NCBI GenBank assembly: GCA_013002625.1
Contig: JABDJE010000298.1
Span: 1-5,417 of the forward strand
DNA length: 5,417 bases
Direction: 5' to 3'
Source: Saprospiraceae bacterium
GTDB lineage: Bacteria; Bacteroidota; Bacteroidia; Chitinophagales; Saprospiraceae
In this document: positions 1 to 5,417 of the stretch, in pieces
How the letters are laid out: each line of letters starts with the position of its first letter
Position numbering within the stretch: the first letter of the stretch is position 1
Notes under the pieces: model-generated
The model's input: the letters and a program-made list of their open reading frames with translations, nothing else
The model's database searches: none
What the model was told of the DNA's origin: nothing
Program-made: the position numbers and the translations under genes

Positions 1-333
1 ATCCTTTATTGGTGATAACGCTCGAAAAAGCCCATATTTAAATATTGCCGTCTCAAAGTCTCTTGGAATCGTGTCAAATGGCAATTGATCCCATTGATCG
101 ATATCGATATAATGTCTGGTTGCTTCATTCTTGATGGCATATCGCCGCTTGTCTGGATCAACGGCATGCACACTCAGATAGTCGATATTGGACTTAAACA
201 AGCCGAGCATTTCTTGAGGTAGCGTAAAAACGGCATATCTGTTGATCGTCCTGTGACCAAAAAAGCCCCAGTCCACATAAGCAAACGAGATCAATCCCAG
301 AAAGCATAATGATATCAGCGTCTTCTTTATCAT
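1..333 (-). CDS. Zinc phospholipase C / S1-P1 nuclease-fold exported protein (N-terminal part, runs off the window)
   Basis: The first 111 residues of a longer protein are visible; the 3' part lies beyond position 1. The chosen start, ATG at 333, overlaps the upstream TGA as ATGA. It gives a normal signal peptide: MIKK, then a hydrophobic stretch to about residue 18. An in-frame ATG at 366 would add 11 residues ahead of the signal and is less likely. The mature part begins WGFFGH. W22, H27, D59 and H74 (in RHYIDID) match the order and approximate spacing of zinc ligands W1, H6, D45 and H60 of P1 nuclease, and the phospholipase C family has a similar arrangement. The stretch AVDPDKRRY is, from memory, typical of Bacteroidota proteins annotated as zinc-dependent phospholipase C family. 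The later ligands are outside the window, so substrate (phospholipid, nucleic acid or other phosphoester) cannot be decided. Periplasmic or surface location is inferred from the signal peptide. Confidence 0.82.
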   Translation of the reverse strand, partial: MIKKTLISLCFLGLISFAYVDWGFFGHRTINRYAVFTLPQEMLGLFKSNIDYLSVHAVDPDKRRYAIKNEATRHYIDIDQWDQLPFDTIPRDFETAIFKYGLFRALSPIKD

Positions 334-1340
334 CTGGATAGAAAATGTTTTGGTGTGCGAAGCCATTTAGAAATTAATCTATGCTGAACAGTATAGAATT
401 CTCCCCAACTCGTGTCAACAAAGTACCGGTCTACCCTACCTAAATTTTCAATAGAAACTGTATTTACAGTTCTGTCATAAATGTCCTGATCGGGAAAAAA
501 ATCCATTTTAAATTGTCTGTTGTCCTCCATCTGAATCAATATTTCGGCGAAAGCCAACCTATTTTTAATCGTGTCCCTTGCTGGATTATCAGTACTAATA
601 TATTCAGCTTTCAGAACATTAAAGTCCCGTACATAGCTTTGTATAATATTGTCTGAAAATGTTCCGCTACTTTTAAACTGTACGCCGCGTGGTTCGAAAA
701 TATAACTTCTACCATCTTTCCTGATTTGATAGGAATTAGTGATGTCTTTGGGATAATCGACTTTGATCAATTTTATCTTGTTGACATCCAATTCGACCAT
801 GGTTTTGTCGCGCATTGCAATCAACTCCATATTAAAATAATTGCGCAAACCACCTTCAACAACAGGCATGGACATGACATACGGCTGGGATGCATCGCGT
901 TTGATGCAATAGGTGCCATCCTCCTTATTTGTGTTCCCTGCCATGATAAAATCAGATAGTATATTGCCATCCTTATCATAGGTTTTGATTTCCATTCCCA
1001 CATTTTCAATGCTTTTTTGGATCATCTCCATTTGAGATTTAGGGGGAATGTAATTCAGACGCATCTCCGTCAATACGGAAAGCATATTATCGACTACATT
1101 TTCAGAGGCTTTATACCTTTGATTGAGCAACCAAATATCCTCGCTTCTTGAAAGGTGAACCAAAGGATAACCTTGAGACTTGATGGTGATGACATGAATA
1201 TCCTCTTCATTCTCTACAACAAATTCCCTGTCATCAATTTGAATCGAACTGTTGGGTTGCGCATCTTTTTTTACTACGAGAAAATAATAACACATAGCCA
1301 TCGCCACCAATACCAACAATAGAATCAAAGTTCTTTTCAT
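330..1340 (-). CDS. DUF4340 domain-containing membrane-anchored protein
   Basis: This 336-residue protein has a basic start (MKR), one hydrophobic helix at about residues 4-23, and then a long soluble part that should lie outside the cytoplasmic membrane. The body fits DUF4340 as known from Bacteroidota: a strand-rich segment at about 45-70, the pattern IWLLNQRYKA with W70 followed by a helix (VVDNMLSVL), then repeated strands up to a C-terminal YFVDTSWGEFYTVQHRL segment. No catalytic motif is evident. DUF4340 has no firm biochemical role; related proteins are often encoded near GldG-like ABC transport genes, but none is visible here. Cys17 follows A-M, not the usual small residue of a lipobox, so lipoprotein processing is unlikely. 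The gene is first in its unit, and its TGA overlaps the next start, suggesting translational coupling with the phospholipase-like protein. Family assignment is from recognition, not a search. Confidence 0.82.
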   Translation of the reverse strand: MKRTLILLLVLVAMAMCYYFLVVKKDAQPNSSIQIDDREFVVENEEDIHVITIKSQGYPLVHLSRSEDIWLLNQRYKASENVVDNMLSVLTEMRLNYIPPKSQMEMIQKSIENVGMEIKTYDKDGNILSDFIMAGNTNKEDGTYCIKRDASQPYVMSMPVVEGGLRNYFNMELIAMRDKTMVELDVNKIKLIKVDYPKDITNSYQIRKDGRSYIFEPRGVQFKSSGTFSDNIIQSYVRDFNVLKAEYISTDNPARDTIKNRLAFAEILIQMEDNRQFKMDFFPDQDIYDRTVNTVSIENLGRVDRYFVDTSWGEFYTVQHRLISKWLRTPKHFLSR

Positions 1341-1452
1341 TTATTTATTTTAGTGTAGCTCAAAGGTATAAGAAACTCTTGGTTTAAAATGTTCTGTAAA
1401 GGTCAAGTTTAATTAATGGTCTTTCCAAAACAGTAAATTAAAACGAAACAGC
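1341..1452. other. Divergent intergenic region
   Basis: These 112 bases separate the minus-strand DUF4340 unit from the plus-strand small membrane-protein gene. The minus-strand side holds the TACCTTTG box described separately. No exact TAnnTTTG box was found on the plus strand ahead of position 1453, so the promoter of the rightward genes is unidentified. No tRNA-like or riboswitch-like fold was seen. Confidence 0.6.
1361..1368 (-). promoter_or_regulatory. Bacteroidota -7 promoter box for the DUF4340 unit
   Basis: Read on the minus strand this is TACCTTTG, an exact match to the Bacteroidota -7 consensus TAnnTTTG. It ends 20 bases before the ATG at 1340, leaving a leader of roughly 15 A/T-rich bases with no Shine-Dalgarno sequence. 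No TTG -33 element is seen at the usual distance of about 19-23 bases. The box alone is expected by chance a few times in a window this size, so its position is the main support. Confidence 0.5.
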
Positions 1453-1638
1453 ATGAAACTTTTCTATTGGATCTTTTTCTTATTCTGTACAATTATATTA
1501 TCAAATGTTCTGGTAAAATGGTGGATTGGTGAAGGCCTATATATCGATGTCCGCCCTAAGTATTACCTGGCAGCTTTGGTCATATCAATCGTATTGGGAT
1601 TCATAATTCATAAAATTCTGAAGACTCAAACGCAATAA
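1453..1638 (+). CDS. Small two-helix membrane protein, function unknown
   Basis: I do not recognise this 61-residue protein. It has two strongly hydrophobic segments, at about residues 4-20 (rich in F, L and I) and 38-54 (YLAALVISIVLGFIIHKI), joined by a short loop with KWWIGEG and DVRPKYY. The C-terminus is basic and polar (KILKTQTQ). With few charges ahead of helix 1 and basic residues in the loop and tail, the topology is not clear. Three things favour a real gene: it fills a gap otherwise empty of genes, it lies on the same strand as and 54 bases before the HAD phosphatase gene, and its alternating hydrophobic/loop pattern is unlike a random frame. No Shine-Dalgarno sequence is present, as for its neighbours. 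It may be cotranscribed with the phosphatase gene. Confidence 0.65.
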   Translation: MKLFYWIFFLFCTIILSNVLVKWWIGEGLYIDVRPKYYLAALVISIVLGFIIHKILKTQTQ

Positions 1639-1645
1639 TTTAATT

Positions 1646-1661
1646 ACTTCGAAGTTTTTTT
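1646..1661 (+). terminator. Short palindrome followed by a T-tract (weak terminator candidate)
   Basis: The 10-base palindrome ACTTCGAAGT at 1646-1655 runs into seven T residues at 1655-1661, just after the stop of the small membrane-protein gene. As RNA it could form only a very short stem around a TCGA loop, so any termination would be weak or partial. It could equally be a protein-binding site or chance. Confidence 0.2.
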
Positions 1662-1692
1662 GATCTAATGGCTCAATTATCTTGACCAACTT

Positions 1693-2337
1693 ATGATGAA
1701 ATACAAGCTGATAATTTTTGACTGTGACGGTACTTTGGTGGACAGTGAGCCAGTATCCAATAAGGTGGTATCTGACATGATTAATGAATTGGGCATTCCT
1801 ATGACGCCAGAAAAATCCATCGCACTTTTTGCAGGCACGCAGTTTTCAAACATTGTCAATTATATCCATCGCTTTCAACCCGAAGTCTCCGCACAAAATT
1901 TTGAGGGCCAATTCAGAGAGCGATCTAAAGTGGCATTTGAAAAATTCCTTACGCCAATTGCTGGTGTTGTAGACTTTATTGAATCTCTGGACATTCCCTA
2001 TTGTGTAGCATCAAACGGGCCGCGGCTTAAAATGGAGACAACACTTTCTGTGACCAATCTCAAGGCTTACTTTGGTGGAAATATATTCTCTGCCTATGAC
2101 ATCGAATCATGGAAGCCTGAACCGGATTTATTCTTGTATGCGGCAGAGAAAATGGGATTTAAAGCCGAAGAAACCCTTGTAATCGAAGATACGATTTCGG
2201 GTTTGGATGCAGCTGTAAATGCAGAAATGGACTGTGCTATTTTTAGCGACAACGGATCCGTTTCAGAATTTGAAGGGAAAGCAAAATATATTTTTAATCA
2301 TTTTAACGAACTCCCATCCGTTTTGGATAGAATTTAA
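1693..2337 (+). CDS. HAD-IA family phosphatase, YieH-like
   Basis: This 214-residue cytoplasmic hydrolase has all four haloacid dehalogenase motifs. Motif I is DCDGTLVD, with nucleophile D10 and acid/base D12. Motif II is S107 in VASNG, motif III is K141 in WKPEP, and motif IV is E165-D166 in VIEDTISG. The helical cap lies between motifs I and II, about residues 17-85, as in subfamily IA (beta-phosphoglucomutase and phosphoglycolate phosphatase types). The SNGPxxKM stretch and the YDIxxWKPxP stretch closely resemble E. coli YieH, a 6-phosphogluconate phosphatase of similar length (about 220 residues). Expected activity is removal of phosphate from a small sugar or sugar-acid phosphate using Mg2+; the exact substrate cannot be read from sequence. 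Two adjacent ATG codons (1693, 1696) are both possible starts. The gene ends 83 bases before gap on the same strand, suggesting but not proving a metabolic link. Confidence 0.93.
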   Translation: MMKYKLIIFDCDGTLVDSEPVSNKVVSDMINELGIPMTPEKSIALFAGTQFSNIVNYIHRFQPEVSAQNFEGQFRERSKVAFEKFLTPIAGVVDFIESLDIPYCVASNGPRLKMETTLSVTNLKAYFGGNIFSAYDIESWKPEPDLFLYAAEKMGFKAEETLVIEDTISGLDAAVNAEMDCAIFSDNGSVSEFEGKAKYIFNHFNELPSVLDRI

Positions 2338-2369
2338 ATCACTGATTAAGCTTAAAATAAAATCCTCCT

Positions 2370-2384
2370 CCAAACATAATTTGG
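2370..2384. repeat. Inverted repeat CCAAA-N5-TTTGG upstream of gap
   Basis: A perfect 5-base inverted repeat with a 5-base spacer (CATAA) lies 11 bases before the gap -7 box, about 25-39 bases before the inferred transcription start. That is where a regulator or the -33 contact would sit. A separate 10-base palindrome, TTAAGCTTAA, lies at 2346-2355. Either could be an operator, or the repeat could be a weak hairpin at the end of the phosphatase transcript; both are short enough to be chance. Confidence 0.25.
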
Positions 2385-2394
2385 CAGCCTTTGT

Positions 2395-2402
2395 TATTTT
2401 TG
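2395..2402 (+). promoter_or_regulatory. Bacteroidota -7 promoter box for gap-pgk
   Basis: TATTTTTG matches TAnnTTTG exactly and ends 18 bases before the gap ATG at 2421, giving a short leader of about 12-14 bases. No -33 TTG lies at the usual distance; the nearest TTG (2381-2383) is too close. The box also helps set the gap start: a TTG codon at 2391 would be an in-frame alternative start but lies upstream of the expected transcription start. Confidence 0.55.
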
Positions 2403-2420
2403 TGCATCAAAATTTCAATC

Positions 2421-3410
2421 ATGGCAAAAAAAATAGCAATCAACGGGTTCGGTAGAATTGGAAGACTCACATTCAGAAACCTTATAAATAGAGAAGGCAT
2501 TGAAGTTGTTGGAATCAACGACCTAACCGACAATGCGACCTTGGCACATCTTTTAAAAAGAGACAGTGCACACGGTACATTTGATGCAGACATCGATTCA
2601 ACTGATGAACATATCATTGTAAACGGGCAAAAAATTGTAGCCACTGCAATTCGAAACCCAGCAGATTTACCTTGGGCAGAATTGGGTGTAGATGTAGTTT
2701 TAGAGTGTACAGGCATATTCAGAGATAAAGATAAGATGCAATTACATCTTGATGCAGGAGCTAAAAAGGTTGTTGTATCCGCGCCAGCAAAAGGAGGTGG
2801 TGTCAAAACCATCGTATTGGGTGTTAACGACCAGGAGTTAAATGAAGATGATGTATTTGTAAGCAATGCTTCTTGTACAACCAATTGCCTTGCGCCTTTG
2901 TGCAAAGTTATAATGGACAATTGGGGCATGGTTCAAGGGTCAATGACAACCACACATGCCTATACATCTGATCAAAAAATTCAGGATGCGCCCCATTCTG
3001 ACTTAAGAAGAGCCAGAGCTGCTGCTTACAATATTATCCCAACGAGCACGGGTGCCGCAAAAGCTGTAGGCAAGGTATTGCCAGCTGTTGATGGAAAATT
3101 ATTTGCAATGGCTATCAGAGTACCTACGATCACAGGTTCACTTGTTGAACTTTATGTACTGGTTGAAAAAGATGTTACAATAGATGAGATCAATGCGACT
3201 TTCAAGAGGTATGCTGATGGTGAAATGAAAGGTGTGCTTCAATATGTTGATGAACCAATTGTATCTTCAGATATCGTAAGAAATCCGCACTCTTCAATTT
3301 TTGATGCGCAGTTGACTGATGTATTAGGTCGTATGATAAAAGTTGTCTCATGGTACGACAATGAAGCGGGTTACTCTGCCAGACTTGCGGACCTGACAGC
3401 AAAAATTTAA
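2421..3410 (+). CDS. gap: Glyceraldehyde-3-phosphate dehydrogenase, type I, NAD-linked
   Basis: This glycolytic enzyme converts glyceraldehyde 3-phosphate, NAD+ and phosphate to 1,3-bisphosphoglycerate and NADH in the cytoplasm, normally as a homotetramer. The 329 residues match the usual length. The N-terminal Rossmann fold has INGFGRIGR at residues 7-15. Asp34 in GINDLTD is the residue that binds the adenosine ribose and indicates NAD rather than NADP preference. The catalytic domain has SNASCTTNCLAPL with nucleophile C152, and H179 in TTTHAYTSDQ as the base. The substrate-binding stretch around R198-T210 (RARAAAYNIIPTST), then WYDNEAGYSARL near the C-terminus, complete the family signature. 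The ATG at 2421 is chosen because MAKKIAINGFG is the normal N-terminus; the 10 extra residues from a TTG at 2391 have no family match and overlap the promoter. pgk follows after three bases, so the two genes are surely cotranscribed. Confidence 0.98.
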   Translation: MAKKIAINGFGRIGRLTFRNLINREGIEVVGINDLTDNATLAHLLKRDSAHGTFDADIDSTDEHIIVNGQKIVATAIRNPADLPWAELGVDVVLECTGIFRDKDKMQLHLDAGAKKVVVSAPAKGGGVKTIVLGVNDQELNEDDVFVSNASCTTNCLAPLCKVIMDNWGMVQGSMTTTHAYTSDQKIQDAPHSDLRRARAAAYNIIPTSTGAAKAVGKVLPAVDGKLFAMAIRVPTITGSLVELYVLVEKDVTIDEINATFKRYADGEMKGVLQYVDEPIVSSDIVRNPHSSIFDAQLTDVLGRMIKVVSWYDNEAGYSARLADLTAKI

Positions 3411-3413
3411 ACA

Positions 3414-4631
3414 ATGCTCTCAAATCTTGCAGGAAAAAAAGTACTGATTAGGGTTGATTTCAATGTGCCATTAAATGCATCTTTTGAAATTACAGATGAT
3501 ACCCGTATCAGAAAAGCAATACCCACAATTACAGCAGCACTCGATCAGGGTGCTGCTGTAATTTTAGCATCTCACTTGGGCCGCCCTCAAAAGAAGAAAA
3601 CGGATGAAGGCCAGATCGATATCGAGAAATTCACCCTTCGACATCTTAAAGAACACCTGTCATCACTCCTTGATTTAGATGTTCAATTTGCCACCGATAC
3701 TGTAGGCAAAGATGCATTTGACAAAGCACTAAATCTTAAGTCAGGTGAAGTGCTTTTATTGGAAAACACCAGATTTCAACCTGGTGAATCAAAAGGTGAT
3801 CGAGAAATGGCTGCCAAACTATCCAAACTTGCAGACAGCTATATTAATGACGCCTTCGGTACTGCTCATAGAGCCCATGCATCTACCGCCACAGTGGCTG
3901 AATATTTCAAAAAAGAAAACAAGTCCTTTGGTTTATTGATGCAGAAAGAGATTGTGAATGCAGACAAGGTGATGAACAGTCCACGACGGCCATTTACGGC
4001 AATATTGGGTGGTGCCAAAGTTTCAGATAAGATTCAGCTGATTGAAAAATTGATGGACTTTACTGATAATATTCTCATTGGTGGTGGCATGAGTTTTACA
4101 TTTATAAAAGCACAAGGTGGCCAAATTGGAAACTCACTGGTTGAGGACACACATATAGACCTTGCGTTGGATTTAATGCATCGCGCTAAGGAAAGAAATA
4201 TTGACATCTATCTTCCGCAGGACTCCATCATTGCTGATAATTTTTCCAATGATGCTAATATTAAAGTGGTGCGTTCTGATGAAATTCCTGAGGGCTGGAT
4301 GGGCCTTGATATAGGACCAGAAGCACAAAAAACTTATGCAGAAGTCATCAAATCTTCCAAAACCATTCTATGGAACGGCCCGGTAGGCGTGTTTGAATTT
4401 GACAATTTCAACAAAGGCACCTTAAAGATTGCAGAATCTGTGGCCAGTTCAACGGAAGATGAAGCCTTTTCACTTGTGGGTGGAGGCGATTCTGTGTCTG
4501 CCGTTAATCAATCAGGACTGGCGGACAAGATCAGTTATATTTCAACAGGCGGTGGCGCACTATTAGAATATCTGGAGGGCAAAAAACTGCCTGGTATCGC
4601 TGCTATTGAAACAGAGTATATCGAAGATTAA
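3414..4631 (+). CDS. pgk: Phosphoglycerate kinase
   Basis: This enzyme transfers phosphate from 1,3-bisphosphoglycerate, the GAPDH product, to ADP, yielding ATP and 3-phosphoglycerate in the cytoplasm; it is usually a two-domain monomer. The 405 residues fit the family range. The N-terminal substrate domain shows RVDFNVPL (13-20), DDTRIR (28-33), SHLGRP (53-58), LLENTRFQPGE (114-124) and NDAFGTAHRAHAST (145-158). The nucleotide domain shows ILGGAKVSDK (197-206), IGGGMSFTF (222-230), WNGPVGVFE with E328 as the expected nucleotide-ribose contact (320-328), GGGDS (356-360) and STGGGA (377-382). The N-terminus is a few residues shorter than many family members, but the gap stop lies one codon upstream in the same frame, so no earlier start exists. 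Without a Shine-Dalgarno sequence, translation may depend on ribosomes finishing gap. The stop overlaps that of the convergent SLBB gene. Confidence 0.98.
   Translation: MLSNLAGKKVLIRVDFNVPLNASFEITDDTRIRKAIPTITAALDQGAAVILASHLGRPQKKKTDEGQIDIEKFTLRHLKEHLSSLLDLDVQFATDTVGKDAFDKALNLKSGEVLLLENTRFQPGESKGDREMAAKLSKLADSYINDAFGTAHRAHASTATVAEYFKKENKSFGLLMQKEIVNADKVMNSPRRPFTAILGGAKVSDKIQLIEKLMDFTDNILIGGGMSFTFIKAQGGQIGNSLVEDTHIDLALDLMHRAKERNIDIYLPQDSIIADNFSNDANIKVVRSDEIPEGWMGLDIGPEAQKTYAEVIKSSKTILWNGPVGVFEFDNFNKGTLKIAESVASSTEDEAFSLVGGGDSVSAVNQSGLADKISYISTGGGALLEYLEGKKLPGIAAIETEYIED
3527..3563. repeat. Perfect 14-bp inverted repeat inside pgk
   Basis: AATTACAGCAGCAC at 3527-3540 is mirrored exactly by GTGCTGCTGTAATT at 3550-3563, around a 9-base spacer. 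In RNA, one G-U and one C-G pair can extend the stem to 16 pairs with a 5-base GATCA loop. It spans pgk codons for residues 38-50, in the stretch ITAALDQGAAVI. A short T-run (ATTTTAG) follows the right arm. The codons used (GCA GCA on one side, GCT GCT on the other) make the symmetry possible; the protein does not require it. Confidence 0.85.
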
Positions 4632-5417
4632 TCCAATCGCTGAATTAATAGAATTAATGTAAGTATGCTCATGGCCTGGGCTACTGAATCTCCCAATACT
4701 TTTGTCCAGTCAACATCCGAGGATTTCGACTCATCTTCCGTTTTGACAGCTTTGTAGCCTACTGATATGATTGAGCCTTGTTCAACTCTTGCATATCTCT
4801 TTTTGAAGAGTCCATTACGCGGCTTTTTAATTTCGCCGTTTGCATATTCCACGAACACCTTTTGGCGATCTGCCATATCACTCAGGCCACCTGCATATTC
4901 ATTGATATAAAACAAGGCGTCTTTTCCTTCCTGGAAAGGCACGTGAATTTCATTGCCTTCATTAATGGCATTCTCTCCGACTACCTCCTGCACTTTTGTG
5001 GCGCCTTTGATCGTAACAAATTCTTTAATTTTTGGCACATTTATAACATCTCCATTCTTCACAACAAAGTTGAATTCTGAATTGACATCATTTAAAATAT
5101 CATTCAATTTAATAACGACTGATCCATAGTCTCCTTCTTCTCTTTGCAATGTGGCACCTAAAGGGAATGCTTCGTCTGTCAACCCTCCAGCTCTCTTGAT
5201 TATAGATGATATTCTTTCATTTTTTACGGACATGGCATAAGGACCGGGATACTTAACTTCACCTGTCAGAAAAACACGATTCTGCAACTGAAAATCATTA
5301 ACAAACCTCACCGCTACATTATCGTAAGGTTCAAGAATAAATGAAGCCTCTGACCCATTTAAGACATTGAAGGATCTATCCAATTGCAATTTATCAACTA
5401 TCGTTCTGGTGGGTTCA
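4628..5417 (-). CDS. SLBB-domain polysaccharide export protein (C-terminal part, 5' end outside the window)
   Basis: The frame stays open to the right edge, so only the last 262 residues are seen. A TTG at 5389 would be a possible start, but the in-frame codons before it (EPTRTIVDK) read as continuous protein and no ATG is nearby. The fragment has one SLBB (soluble ligand-binding beta-grasp) domain, with VFLTGEVKYPGPYAM and then RISSIIKRAGGLTDEAFPLGA (about fragment residues 48-90). A second SLBB-like unit, VTIKGATKVQEVVGE to NEYAGGLSD, spans about 133-190. After a charged linker (KTEDESKSSD), a hydrophobic helix, MSILTLILLI, lies almost at the C-terminus. SLBB repeats are typical of Wza-type outer-membrane channels for capsule or exopolysaccharide; in Wza the C-terminal helices form the pore through the outer membrane, and this helix may play the same part. 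Polysaccharide-export role is inferred from the family; the specific polymer is unknown. Confidence 0.88.
   Translation of the reverse strand, partial: EPTRTIVDKLQLDRSFNVLNGSEASFILEPYDNVAVRFVNDFQLQNRVFLTGEVKYPGPYAMSVKNERISSIIKRAGGLTDEAFPLGATLQREEGDYGSVVIKLNDILNDVNSEFNFVVKNGDVINVPKIKEFVTIKGATKVQEVVGENAINEGNEIHVPFQEGKDALFYINEYAGGLSDMADRQKVFVEYANGEIKKPRNGLFKKRYARVEQGSIISVGYKAVKTEDESKSSDVDWTKVLGDSVAQAMSILTLILLIQRLD

Noticed and set aside
97..108. 12-base palindrome ATCGATATCGAT
   Set aside because: It falls on codons for the Ile-Asp repeat of the conserved HYIDID motif and is explained by ATC-GAT codon repetition. A similar CGATATCG in pgk has the same origin.
726..1009. Open frames on both strands within the DUF4340 gene
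   Set aside because: These overlap a well-supported gene and show no independent domain; treated as shadows.
1286..1305. Possible lipoprotein cysteine (Cys17) in the DUF4340 protein
   Set aside because: The preceding residues are A-M-A-M, without the small residue needed just before the cysteine. A plain transmembrane anchor fits better.
2391..2420. Upstream TTG start extending gap by 10 residues
   Set aside because: The extension overlaps the -7 box, and the normal GAPDH N-terminus begins at the ATG at 2421.
2576..2583. Second exact TAnnTTTG box (TACATTTG) inside gap
   Set aside because: It is internal to the coding sequence with no suitably spaced TTG, and a few such matches are expected by chance in this window.
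2339..2929. Long open frame on the minus strand opposite gap
   Set aside because: It lies entirely against the unmistakable gap gene and its intergenic leader. Its protein is Ser/Pro/Leu-rich with no recognisable motif, as expected for a shadow frame.
4642..4658. Direct repeat GAATTAAT twice, one base apart
   Set aside because: It encodes part of the hydrophobic LILLI helix of the SLBB protein; low-complexity Leu/Ile codons explain it.
4778..5080. 100-residue plus-strand open frame opposite the SLBB gene
   Set aside because: The opposite strand has clear SLBB motifs over the same bases. This frame is Cys/Phe/Ile-rich with no family resemblance.

Overview
The window looks like ordinary chromosomal sequence from a member of the Bacteroidota, probably a Saprospirales/Chitinophagales-type lineage, although the order is a guess. 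Four things point that way. The DNA is AT-rich. Start codons lack Shine-Dalgarno sequences and sit behind short A/T-rich leaders. Two genes are preceded by a perfect TAnnTTTG box, the -7 element of Bacteroidota promoters. The SLBB export protein and the DUF4340 / zinc phospholipase-like pair also resemble Bacteroidota versions of these families.

Layout. On the minus strand, 1340 down to 1 is a two-gene unit. It holds a membrane-anchored DUF4340 protein, then the N-terminal third of an exported protein of the zinc phospholipase C / S1-P1 nuclease fold, joined by an ATGA stop/start overlap. A 112-bp divergent spacer separates this unit from plus-strand genes: a 61-residue two-helix membrane protein, a YieH-like HAD phosphatase, GAPDH (gap) and phosphoglycerate kinase (pgk). 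The gap stop and the pgk start are one codon apart and in the same frame. At the right edge, a minus-strand gene for the C-terminal part of an SLBB-domain polysaccharide-export protein converges on pgk; the two stop codons share one TTAA.

Function. GAPDH and PGK catalyse consecutive steps of lower glycolysis, via 1,3-bisphosphoglycerate, and are almost certainly cotranscribed from a promoter at about 2395-2402. The HAD phosphatase just upstream resembles the 6-phosphogluconate phosphatase YieH, so it may act on a sugar-acid phosphate related to central metabolism. The two minus-strand units belong to the cell envelope and are not obviously linked to glycolysis.

No mobile element, CRISPR array, tRNA or rRNA was seen, and I found no clearly new system. 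The best leads are a perfect 14-bp inverted repeat inside pgk, the placement of the phosphatase beside gap, and the tightly coupled DUF4340 / phospholipase-like pair.
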